NCBI GenBank assembly: GCA_028641055.1
Contig: CM054059.1
Span: forward strand, 432,888,332 to 432,952,331
Length of the DNA: 64,000 bases
Reading direction: 5' to 3'
DNA from: Alopecurus myosuroides
Lineage: Eukaryota > Streptophyta > Magnoliopsida > Poales > Poaceae
Shown here in pieces: positions 1-9,635 of this stretch (its first letter is position 1; each line of letters starts with the position of its first letter). The notes below the pieces were generated by a model. That model ran no database searches. It saw only the letters and a list, made by a program, of their open reading frames with translations, and was not told where the DNA came from. The position numbers were made by a program, and so were the translations under genes.

Positions 1-385
1 CAACCCAATTCTGGTTCCACTAAGCAATCAAAACTATGTTCACTCCCCGGGATCTCAAATGTTGACTTCCAAGATAAGTAAGAACAATCCAATTCTAATG
101 GGAGGCCACATATTCCTCATTACTCTCATGTTGATGATTCTGACATTGATATCATTCTTGGTTGGGTTGATGTCAATAACTCTGTTCCACCATTCTAGCC
201 AGATAATCTATTCTCCAAATGAATCAAGTTCCATCCAGCTATACACCCTTGGTGCAAAATCTCTCCCTTTACTTGAAAATGTTCCGCTGGTTTCCAAATT
301 CCTTGACGTCTACCCAAGAAGTTTCCGGACCTTTTCTTTTCTCAGTAGGAATCTCGGGGCGCGATTCCTTCAAGGGGGGGCGTTT
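1..385 (+). pseudogene. gag-pol remnant: protease region joined to pol 3' end
   Basis: Translation near 59-310 matches the segment following the aspartic-protease motif in E (residues such as [10 protein letters not shown] and [13 protein letters not shown]). It has small internal deletions and substitutions; the sequence around the [16 protein letters not shown] segment of E is missing or scrambled. At about 314-322 the match jumps to the last codons of pol (the YPDLF end in E) and to the polypurine tract. Nearly all of reverse transcriptase, RNase H and integrase is therefore deleted. Both parental sequences carry a short CAGAAG/CAAGAAG-like stretch at the junction, which fits deletion through short homology. 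The remnant is non-functional. Confidence 0.8.
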
Positions 386-1183
386 TGTAACATCCCAAGT
401 CTGAAAAATAGCCATTAGAATGTTTGCTCTCTGTTATTTTATGTTTTGCATCATGGCATCATGTTGATTGCATTTGTTTTGTTTGGTTTCCATTTGTTTT
501 CCACTGTTTTCATTTGTTTTCCAACTGTTTTCCTTTGTTTTCCTTTGTTTTCTATTTGAATTTCAACTCCAATTCAAACCCTTTGTTTCATCCTTGTGAT
601 GTTACAATTTCCAAAATCATATTTCAAATAAAAACAACCAATTATTTCCATTAAATCCCTAAGGTTCAACTATTTAAAATTGTGGTTTTAATAATCCCCT
701 TAATCCAATTTGTTACCCAAATTCAAAGACATCTCTCTAATCAGCAACCAATTTGAAATCATGAAAATTACATAACAAATCATAACCTTTTGCTTCCAAT
801 ATTTCAACTAATAGCAATTCACCTAAATTCAATCCATTTACCAAACCTCAAATAATTTGAATTATTTTTGTAAAACAAAAGTTGCACATGTTGTTGTTAT
901 CCTAAAATAACTCACCCAAATTTTTCTACTAATTTTTCTAACATCAAGACTCTAGCTTTTTCTTCCTTTTCAAATCAGCAAAAAAAATAAATGACAAAAC
1001 AATTAATAAAGAGCAAGAGAGGAGGGAGAGAGCACACCTAGGCCCAGCCTTTTCCCCTTGGCCCAACTCCCTCTCAGCCCACTTACCCCCCTTGTCGTCT
1101 TCTTCCACCTCTGTACGATCACCATCCACCCTGTCCACGTGCATCAGAGGAACAGGCAACGGTGGAGCTCCATCCCCTCCCCC

Positions 1184-1189
1184 TATAAA
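1184..1189 (+). promoter_or_regulatory. putative TATA box of the LTR promoter
   Basis: CCCCCTATAAACC sits about 800 bp into the LTR. It is followed by a pyrimidine-rich, GC-rich stretch typical of a transcribed leader. By position it would divide U3 from R. The other LTR copies do not keep an identical box at this site, so the assignment is moderate. Confidence 0.5.
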
Positions 1190-1763
1190 CCTGAGCTCCT
1201 GCCCTAGGGTAACCCTAGCCCTCTCCTTCTCCCTCTCCTTCCTTCCCAGCCGCCGCCCCTCTTCTTCTTCCTCCCTCTGCCTCTTCTCTCTGTCACACTG
1301 TAACTGAAACGAAAATTCCTTATTTTGGCCGCCGGTGATCGCCGCCCTACGTTCACCTCGGGGCCTCTCTCTCGTTGGGAATGGAACCGGGGTGGGTTCC
1401 CCGTCGACTTTCGTGAAGGAGCGGAGGCGGGAGAGTGCCCGGAGCGCCGCCGCCGTCGCCTCCAATCGCCGGCCACCTCCTGCCTCGCGACCTGCTGCCA
1501 TGTCCGCCCCGACTCCCTCCTCCAGCGAACCCCAAGGTGAGAATCCGCTCCTCTTCCTCCTCTCCCCCACTCGCCCCTTCCTCTCCTCTAGGGCCGCCTC
1601 CCCTTTCCCCCTTGGCCGCCCCTCTCCGGCGAGCAGCCGCTGGAGACCAGCGATCTGTTCCATGGCTGCCTGCTCGGGTTCAGTACGTGCAGTTTTAGAT
1701 TTCAGAGAAAATCCCGCGGAACTGAAGCTTAAGCCCCCCCGAACCCCTTCTCTGTCACAACAC

Positions 1764-1836
1764 AGAGCAGTACCCCACTGGTTTGGTTCCCCCAGCGCAA
1801 GCAGGAGGTGGGGGGATCGAATCCCACCCCCTGCAT
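1764..1836 (+). other. tRNA-like segment inside the LTR
   Basis: The segment has a box A-like CCCACTGGTTTGG and, about 35 bases on, a box B/T-arm-like GGGGGATCGAATCCCACC. The latter folds as a stem with a GATCGAAT-type loop. The E LTR has a comparable segment at the corresponding place and orientation (38634-38702, minus). It does not form a complete cloverleaf by eye, so it is not called as a tRNA gene. Confidence 0.45.
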
Positions 1837-2039
1837 AATTAAAACCCTTTTTATTTTGCAATGCCTTGGTACTGGAACTTCCATCAAATCACACATAGGC
1901 CCCTGGTAATTAATCTAGACCCCTGAAATAATTTTTCCTAAGTCCCTAGATTCATAAAAATGGCAGATTTGCACTATATCTTGTAAATTGCATAATAAAA
2001 TCATTTTAACTCCAAATCCAAAAAAATTTTTATATGTTT

Positions 2040-2780
2040 TCAATACCAAATTAAATGTTCTATCCAAATATAAAATTTGTTCACTCTTTTGAATATTTTA
2101 AATTTGTGCAATATTTGAAAACTTGTCAAATTCACTTAAATTTGCAAAATTCATAACTTGCTCATAAAAATTCCAAATTCCACAAACTAAATATGTTTTC
2201 CAATCAACTTTTCATGTACTTTCCAAATATAAATTTTGTTTGCTGTTTTGAATAATTTAAATTGCTGAAAACAACTGTTTCCTATTTATTGCATTTAAAA
2301 TTGCCAAAATAATAACTTGCTCATTTTAAATCCAATTTCCACAAATGAAATATGTTTTCCATGCAAAATTAAACCCTCTTTCCAAATATAAACTTTGTTT
2401 TCTGTTTTGAATAATTAAAATTGGTTAAATAATTTAAACCTTGTTTAAATCATTTAATATTGTTAAATTCATAACTTGATCAAAACAAATTCTTTTGTGG
2501 CATATAAAATATGTTTTCAAACCACAAAAGTATAAACTTTTTAAATATGAATCTCACTTAACGTTTTGAACAAATAAAAATTCATTTAAGTTCATGTTTG
2601 AATTAAATTCATTTAATTCTTGTTTAACTTGTTTAATTCCTAAATAATTCATTTGAAATCCTTTTGCAACAAGTGAAACATGTAATCCAACTAAAATCTT
2701 GTTTTCTTTTCAAATATAAACTTTGTTATCTATTTTGAACAATTAAAAGTGGTGAAAACAACAAATGCTTGAGTGACACC
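2040..2780 (+). repeat. about 159 bp tandem repeat, five degenerate units, in the LTR
   Basis: The landmark CCAAATATAAA(A/C)TTTGTT, or its diverged form, starts at 2064, 2223, 2382, 2541 and 2710. The spacings are 159, 159, 159 and 169. Each unit also holds versions of TTCATAACTTGCTC and AATATGTTTTCC. The reverse copy in the E LTR shows the same landmark at 37853, 38023 and 38182 (spacings 170 and 159). The array is AT-rich and has no coding signal. Confidence 0.8.
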
Positions 2781-4430
2781 TTTAAGTAACCAAAATTTCC
2801 TAACTTAATGAATGAATTTCCAAACTTGCTAAACCTTATTTCCATTTGCTTCTATTGTTGTTATTTTTCTGTTTTCCTCATCCATGCATCATGCTAATTC
2901 ACCTCCACATGATGATTAGTTGTAAAACAATTAATTCAACCATAATTCATGGGCTTTTCATATGCAATCCAATTGCATGTGGGTCCATTTAATCATGTTG
3001 TTATCTTGTCAACTAGTTTATTTCTATGCATCCATTAAATGGTCATGCATCATCCCATGTTTGTGCACTATGCCATGATATTGATTGTCTACCTTTTCTG
3101 CATTGTCTGTTTGCTTCTTATCGGATAAACGGCGACGTTGAGACCGACGATACTTACGACACCCCTTCTAAGGAGTTAGCTCAGTACCAGGCTACTGGGT
3201 TTTGCAGGCAAGTTATCACTCACATGAACCACTGTGTTCCTTTCAACATTGGTTACCGATACTTTCCGTTGTCTATTTCTGCTAGCCTTAGTAGTAGTTG
3301 TTTCTGTTGCGAACCTATCACGTGATACCCTGAACCCTGATATTGCCTCACCTCCATACCTATAACCATTGTTTGAGACCGTGTCTTACTAGCATGCTTA
3401 GGTTGTTTTGCTCGAGTCTGTTACCCGTTACTTTCTGTTACTACTCTATTATGTTCTGGGGGGCTCGATGTTTAATCAATCAATCATGCTAATGTTACTA
3501 TTAATAATAAATTTGATGATAAGGCACCGGCAGGAGGCCCATGAGAGGTTTTGAAGCCTGCTAGTGTCGACCCTAATAGGAAAAGGGTCTTGTCTACTGA
3601 TCCATGATGAGCGCACTACCCGCATTTGGGAAGCGAGTATGGGCGCCCCCCTCAACTTGACCTGATTCGCATCTCGTCCAAATCGCCTCATTTAGTTCGT
3701 GTTTTCCATTTGCCGCATGCATGTTTTTGCGAGCCCAGGCCAGGGTGGAACTTTTGTAGTCGGCATATAGGGGGACACGTTCTTAGAGTGCTATGAGGGT
3801 CCATTTTCTTCTGGGCTCGATTAGCCGTGCGCCCAAGGTTCTTTGGGCTTGATGCGAAGAATGGTTGGTTGTGTTGAGTGCCCCGCTTGGTGGGGTGATC
3901 TCCCATCTGGCGGGATATTCATGAGTGTACGGCCAAATTGGTGCAACCCTGCAGGGATAATCTTCTCGAGAAGCCGTGTTTTCCGCGGTTATGGATTACT
4001 TGGTGAAAGTACTGGCTAACAAGTACTCAGGACAACTTAAACATAATGATCAAACCTGTTACACCCAATGATTAATAACTTGACTAGTAATAGGCTTATT
4101 GTCACAATAATTTGAACCATCATTATTTCAACTGTGTGAGTTATCCTCGGATTGCTTCTTTGGATAAGGGGCGAGATCCAGGATGGGTTTGTTTGAAGTT
4201 ATCTTTCAGTTGGTTACAATCCTCGATCTTATCTCCTTTCTGTTAGCCGGAAGTGGTAGAATCTCTGTAGTTGGTTAGCGCAGCCCGTTGCAGCATATTT
4301 TATATCCCCTCTCTTCCGTTGAACCCAAGGCATCTGTGCTTGGTGTTGACGGGTTACACTTTGGTGAACTGTGAGTCTTGCTTGCCAGTACGTCTATGTA
4401 CTGACCCCTTTGGGGCTGTGGTTTACGCAG

Positions 4431-4498
4431 ACGACGTTTCCGAGGATCTACATGGTGGCTACTACGTGGAGTATGATGACGAGACTGCTGACGAGTAG
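4431..4498 (+). other. terminal exon of a putative LTR-encoded acidic microgene (E1 copy)
   Basis: After the acceptor-like GTTTACGCAG an open stretch runs to TAG at 4496-4498. It encodes an acidic tail (DDVSEDLHGGYYVEYDDE, then TADE). The same tail is open in the two E LTRs (36092-36156 and 62814-62878, minus) despite many substitutions and an in-frame 3-base length change. A possible second exon lies at 3129-3207 but carries a one-base insertion here. A possible first exon is at 1500-1536 (ATG, 12 codons, then GTGAGA). Splicing is predicted only. This copy looks decayed. Confidence 0.4.
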
Positions 4499-4971
4499 AT
4501 AGCGGACCCGGGCAGGATCCGAGACTTCGTGGATGGGCTCCGTCTTTTCGTTCCCGGCCTCTTAGGCCTATTTGGTTCTTGTCTGTACTCAGACATGTTG
4601 AATGCTTCCGCTGTGATGTAATGATGTATTGTTGGGGCATGTGCCCTCTGAATGCTTGTATTTGCTATCTCTGCTCTAATGAGAGCCATTTGCAACTTAT
4701 TTCAATCTTTTGTGTCGTAGAGATCTGTTGTGATATCACTTGTTAAACGCCGTTGACGTACCATGTGTGTATGGTTTGAAGTACGTCGACGGAAGTGCCT
4801 GTGATCTCTAGTGGATAGTTTACATCGACGATGGAATAGCAGGGCTTGTGTTGTCGCGCATAAGCGCAGGCCTACCAGGAAGCTGGGACGTGGGAGCAGT
4901 TATGCCCCATAATCCAAGCATCTGCTATCCAGTTCGTACGGTGAGTATCCCCTAGAAATCAGGGTGCGACA

Positions 4972-5637
4972 TGTAGCTAGTATTGTGTCAATGTTTTCAA
5001 AAAGTGGAAACTTGTTTATGATGATGTACCTGGGAGGTACGTGAAAGGGAACAATCGTACCTTTGAGGTACCGGAGAAATATTGGTTCTGGAAGGTTGTT
5101 TTCTAATAGGTTGCTTTCAAAAGAAATAAAATTGTTCAACCATGATGAGTCTTATATTCACCATGGATAGTACCAGCCCTTAATTAAATAGCCATCCTAC
5201 CACCACTTGCCATACTTGCATTTTTGGGCTTCTTTTAGGGTGACTTGCAGGAGTACATTCAAACGTACTCAGGTTTGGTTTCGTCCCTGGCTATTGTCTT
5301 GGTCAGATTTCGAGGAGCCGTCTCAGGAAGATACCTTTGAGGAGGAGTACTTTGACGATCCCGCTTACTAGGCACGTCTCCCGGTCAGCATCCTGTGGTG
5401 CTAAGGCGTTGACATGGATTCCGCTCGTCGTGTTTGCTTCCGCTACAATAAAGCAGTTATGCTATGTGTGTTTGCCACTGTCCTGCGTGACAGTTGTCTC
5501 AGACTTGGTCGATAGACCATTTGTGTAAGACTATGTTATTCGTGTAATGGATGTGAACTCTGATGTACCATCTCTAAATATGTTGCTCATGACTGTCGAT
5601 CTGGGATCATGAGTGTATGCATATTGGCGGTCTCGGA
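4972..5637 (+). mobile_element. LTR fragment of a second long-LTR gypsy family (F)
   Basis: The sequence between the end of the E1 LTR and the start of element A is not E1 and not A. It has an AT-rich 5' part, then exon-like segments with an acidic reading frame ending at 5371. Next comes a 3' UTR-like stretch with an AATAAAG near 5450, and then a stop at about 5637 just after GGCGGTCTCGGA. The layout parallels the distal half of the E LTR, so I read it as part of a related long LTR. Neither end shows clear TG/CA boundaries with a target duplication. Confidence 0.5.
5251..5371 (+). other. acidic exon pair in LTR fragment F
   Basis: TGACTTGCAG at 5241-5250 could be an acceptor for a 22-base exon (5251-5272) followed by GTTTGG. 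The acceptor GGTCAG then precedes a 65-base terminal exon (5307-5371). Joined in phase 1, the tail reads as strongly acidic residues ending FEEEYFDDPAY and TAG. The terminal exon has the same length (65 bases) and entry phase as the terminal exon of the E LTRs, and the same acidic and tyrosine-rich character. The donor and acceptor choices are by eye. Confidence 0.4.
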
Positions 5638-7929
5638 CATCTAGTCTGGGGTCCCCACACGATTCCCGAGCTTTCTTCTCGTGGCGAAGAAGATGAGGAG
5701 CTGCCCGAAGAAGGCCTTACCGCCATCTTGGACAGAGTCGGATATGTGGACAAGGCCTGGAACAGCAAGACGCACGGTAACCCCACCTGGAACGGTACCG
5801 AGTTGAGCCAGCTCGACCACTACCGCACCGACTGGAACAAAGCTGATGTCGGCTCTGTTGGCAGACGGTCGCCAGCCCCTGCTGTACCCTTGCCGGAAAG
5901 CTGTTCGTCATCCGCAAAAACATCGAGGACATCGAGCAAAGCTACGTGGTAAGTGTTTCTTCTCCTCTTTGCATTTTTCCGAGTTGCTGGTTTCTTCTTT
6001 TTCTTCTCTTTTTCTCTTAGTCATTCCCCCAGTCCCCGAGATTCGGGCCGAGTAGGTGAAGACTCAACCGAGTTGACATTTACTCGGGCCAAATCTACCA
6101 AAAACTTACGATTTCCCCTTCTTCTCTGCAGGATAGCGTCCAGTAGAGGACCAGGGTTTTCTGTCGGCTACTCTGGAACCACCTCATCGCCAAAGACCGT
6201 ATCCAAGCTCTGGAAGCCGACAAGAAGGATAGCGAGGCGATGGAGCAGATGGCCCTGGACCGCACTCTCCAGATCTCTGAAGTCGAAGGTAAGCTTTTAG
6301 CGTTTCGGTTTCTGCGTTTTGTGTTTACGCCCGTGTTTGCTTTTTGCTTCATTGCTGTTTTTCTGCAGGCAAGCTCAAGGACTTGATGGAAAGGAACCGA
6401 GACTGCGAAGTCTTTGCTGCCTCTGCCCAAAGCAAGATCTCTACTCTGGAAGGTGAGCCTCCCTCCTTCTTCTCTGCATTTGTTTCTTCTCATGTGTTTA
6501 CTCTGCCGACAATACTGTTCTCCTCGCAGAAGAGTACAAAAATTTCCGGGAGCAACACTTGAACTGCCTCACGCCTGTTGAGGTGCAGCAGCCGTTGCAA
6601 ACCCGAGAAACAGAGATCGAGCAAGAGCGCACCGCCGAGAGGGCGGAGTTTGAAAAGCTCCAGATTGACTTGAAGGATGCCCTCCAGACTGCCATCAACC
6701 ATGTCAACGAGAAGCAGGAGTTTGAGAAGACCTCCAAGGCCGAGAAGCGGGCGCTCGAGATGGAGATCCAAATGCTGAAGGACCATAACTCGGCTCTTGT
6801 TACCCAGATCTCGGAGTCACGCCGCATCCATGACAGGCACATCTCAGACGAGACCGACTGGAAGATCAAGCTGGGAGCCCTGCTGGTGGATCTGGAGTGT
6901 GAGTTGCCTTTACCTTGCACTTGGCTTGGTTTTGTCTTCTCTGCCTTCTTCTACCCGGTTTTACCTCTTCTCGGTCTCTGTTTCTGATTCACACTAGTTC
7001 CTTATGCAGACATCTTCCTGGAACTCTGCTCTGCTGGTGTGCCAGCTTTGGACAAGGCAAGACACCTCAGGGCCGCTGCTGGTCTGGATATTGACAACAC
7101 ATCCAGCATCAATGATCATCTTCTCAACATCAAGACGCAGATCCGCTCCCTCAAGGGCCTGGGCACCTCCATGGTGTCCACTGGATTCAAACTTCACAAG
7201 CTCTCCTGGCCGGAAAAGGACGTCCCGGAAACCTTCAGCGAAATTGCCGAGCACCTGGACGGAGTCAAGGCTGAGCTCAAGAAGTGGCGTGCCTCTGCAG
7301 CTCGGGCAGGAGCTGACGAGTTGCTGCATTTCATCATCAGCTGGTATGAGAATCTGGATCTTGACAGGATCCGCACGCGCCGCGAAGACTCTAAATGGAC
7401 CAAGGATCCGGATTGCATTACTCGCCGGAAAGAGGTGGCCTATGAGATCGCCTCCTACGCCGACACCGGCATCTACATCGATGGCCTCACCGAGCCGGAT
7501 ACGGATGTTGGAGAAGACGACGATGAAGATGATGATGATGATGAGGACGACGACGTTGCCAGCGAAGACTTGGCCAATTTTGAGGAAGGTGCCGTGAAGG
7601 GAGCATCCGAGAAGGGGAAGGCCAAGGTGATTGAGGGGATCGAGCAGCTGGGCAACAGGGAGGAATCCGAGTTGGCCACCAACACAGAGGCCGAGCAGTC
7701 GCAACCCACCACTCAGGAGGCGACCATCACCACCGAGATGGTGATCGAGGAGCCAGCTCCCGAGCTGGGCGCGACTGGTGCTGCGCCAACTGGTGTCTAC
7801 CCGATGCCCAGCACCCAGTCTACTCCATCCACCTCTGCAACAGATCCAATCTCCGTGGCCACAACAACCTCCGAGCCAACTGCCTCTGCCAACACCGACG
7901 CGGACAACACCGCCACTACTCTGGTGTAA
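5638..7929 (+). pseudogene. antisense gene (aORF) of element A, coiled-coil part
   Basis: This gene lies on the strand opposite gag-pol. Exons read from splice signals are about 5638-5948, 6132-6288, 6369-6452, 6530-6898 and 7010-7929. Each of the last four joins in matching phase 1, with GTAAGT, GTAAGC, GTGAGC and GTGAGT donors and CTGCAG, CTGCAG, TCGCAG and ATGCAG acceptors. The product is rich in Glu, Lys and Gln, with a long predicted coiled coil in the 6530-6898 exon (for example EIEQERTAERAEFEKLQ). The last exon has an Asp-rich run near 7515-7555 and a Thr/Pro/Ala-rich tail ending TAA at 7929. The first exon is frameshifted and an in-frame TAG occurs near 6144. It is equivalent to the C-terminal part of the antisense gene of element C. 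Function is unknown; the upstream half is lost. Confidence 0.75.
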
Positions 7930-8568
7930 TTCCTGCACATTTTATCTTAAAACATTTATCAGATCCCCGGGATGCCGGGTGCATATGTAACCGAAACAAT
8001 TATGTCCTTGTTGCTACTCAGTTTTTATTTCAGTTGATGTTTTAGCAACTCTGGCTCAATGCCAGGTTGCGTTTCTATGCAAGTCCCCGAGTTGCATTTT
8101 TGATCCACTCTCTTTTTTCGTCTCAGCTCTTACCTGCCACTTGTGGCTTTTTTGGTAGTCGAGTCACAAGATTTCAAAGTTTGAGTTTCAAATACTTAGC
8201 CACTTAGAAAAATGCATGGTAACGCTGCCCACCAGTCAGCCGAAAAGAGAAAACAGTAAAGAACACTCTACTCGGTTGCCACACGTTTCCTTTCCTTAGC
8301 AATTTTTCGTGTGTTCATTGACCCTTTGGCTTGTTCTCTGGCTTGCCATGAAGCCAGGTTGCGGACAACAGCAGAGTCGCAGAGTTGGCCCATGGGTTTA
8401 AACACACTACTACATATGCTTTTTGAAATTCTAAGTAGTTCAACCAAATAGACAAAGTAAGACATAGTAGAAACACATGGAGCAATTTGGACAAGGGCAG
8501 TCCCCGAGTTTGAATTCGGAGTGCCGACTAGAATTTAACTCGGGCGAGAAAGTACATACGCAGTTTGC
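7930..8568. other. convergent 3' regions of element A pol and aORF
   Basis: This 640-base gap lies between the stop of the plus-strand antisense gene and the stop of the minus-strand pol. I see no coding sequence. It holds several short AGTCCCCGAGTT-like words (near 8080 and 8497), a word that also recurs in the pol linker repeat near 9970-10060. It presumably carries the 3' ends of two convergent transcripts. Confidence 0.5.
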
Positions 8569-9635
8569 TCATGAATGAAAACGTCGGAGTAGAGCTACAT
8601 TCCAGGGGCGCTTCGATTCCTCTCCGGCTTTATCCGGCCTGTTCTTCTGTGGTGCCTGTACGTCAACTAGATAGTAGGCATCATTGTGCAGAGCCTTGCT
8701 CACAATGAAAGGCCCTTCCCACGGAGGGGATAGCTTGTGCATCCCGGCCGTGCGTTGCACGTGGCTAAGGACCATGTCTCCTTCTCGGAAAACCCTTGGG
8801 TTTACTTTCCGGCTGTGATAACACCTAAAGTTTTGCTGATAAACACCTGAACATGACAGAGTTAGCTATCTTGCTTCTTCTAGCAGGTCAACGTCATTTT
8901 CTTGAGCTTCTCTAGCCTCTACCTCAGTGTAGAGGGTTACTCGGGGTGAGTCATGCTCTAGGTCAGTGGGCAACACGGCCTCAGCTCCATATACCAGGAA
9001 GAATGGTGTGTATCCAGTTGATCGGTTAGGGGTAGTCCTTAGACTCCACAACACCGCCGGCAACTCGTCCAGCCAACTACCAGGGGTTCGCTGTAATGGC
9101 TCAATCAGCCTTGGCTTTATGCCTGATAGCACCATGCCATTTGCTCTCTCAACTTGCCCATTGGAGGCCGGATGCGCAACAGATGCAACATCTAGCCGGA
9201 TCCGCTTCTCTCTGCAGAATCTTGCAAAAGCACCCTCAGCAAAGTTTGTGCTATTATCAGTGATGATGCTGTGCGGGTAGCCGTATCTCAGGATCACATC
9301 CTTCAGAAACTCACAGCTATAGCTCCATCACACTTCCGAATAGGCTTGACCTCAATCCACTTGGTGAACTTGTCAACCATGACCAGGATGTGAGTCATGT
9401 TTCCTCTAGCCGGCTTGAAGGGGCCTACCATGTCCAAGCACCAAACTGCAAATGGCCAAGCAATGGGAATGGTCTTCAAATCTGAAGCTGGCATATGAAT
9501 CTTACTTGCAAACCTCTGGCACCCGTTGCACTTTCTCACAATATCTTCAGCTTGCCGCAAGGCAGTGAGCCAAAAGAATCCATGCCGAAAAGCCTTGTTG
9601 ACTAGAGCTCGAGAGAAGAGGCGTGATGCCCGCAT
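8569..9635 (-). pseudogene. integrase of element A (two to three frames)
   Basis: The N-terminal zinc-binding remainder (CNGCQRFA) and the start of the catalytic core (CLDMVGPF) lie at 9303-9635. The core continues at 8866-9297 in a shifted frame with ITDNSTNF and a downstream VERAN glutamate. The C-terminal part (LSPPWEGPFIVSKAL) lies at 8569-8775. Together these give the D, D, E triad of an rve-type integrase that inserts the cDNA. The usual DNGTN motif reads DNSTN. Frame breaks near 9300 and 8800 make it non-functional. The C-terminal end NVALLRRFHS resembles the conserved WNVAQLRPYY end seen in element C. Confidence 0.8.

Larger units (their letters stand above)
1..4971 (+). mobile_element. 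3' end of Tekay-type Ty3/gypsy element (E1)
   Basis: A plus-strand LTR retrotransposon enters from the left edge. It shows a remnant of the protease region, then a purine-rich tract near 372-381, then a complete long LTR (386-4971). The internal remnant matches the same region of the two gag-pol copies of element E (near 53400-53900 and 59100-59700, minus strand), and the LTR matches the LTRs at 35622 and 62345 in its termini and internal landmarks. E1, E and E's truncated LTR are therefore one family. Its 5' LTR, if present, lies outside the window. Lineage is inferred from the chromodomain-like C terminus seen in E. Confidence 0.85.
386..4971 (+). repeat. long terminal repeat of E1 (about 4.6 kb)
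   Basis: The LTR starts TGTAACATCCCAAG directly after the purine-rich tract and ends GGGTGCGACA. The same two ends bound the E LTR at 35622-39997 in reverse orientation. It holds a TATA box near 1184, a GC-rich leader, a tRNA-like segment near 1764-1836, an AT-rich block of about 159 bp tandem repeats, and acidic exon-like segments near 3129-3207 and 4431-4498. The unusual length agrees with the Tekay lineage, whose LTRs are often several kilobases. The longest minus-strand ORF here (944-1861) is low complexity and is not conserved in the other copies. Confidence 0.9.

Noticed and set aside
944..1861. 305-codon minus-strand ORF in the E1 LTR
   Set aside because: Low-complexity Arg/Glu/Gly-rich translation of GC-rich leader DNA, not open in the other LTR copies.
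3026..3325. 99-codon plus-strand ORF in the E1 LTR taken as a single gene
   Set aside because: Only the central part (3129-3207) corresponds to conserved sequence in E. The rest is intron-like and not conserved.
6994..7938. 314-codon minus-strand ORF
   Set aside because: Shadow of the last exon of the antisense gene of element A. It has no splice context and no match to other elements.
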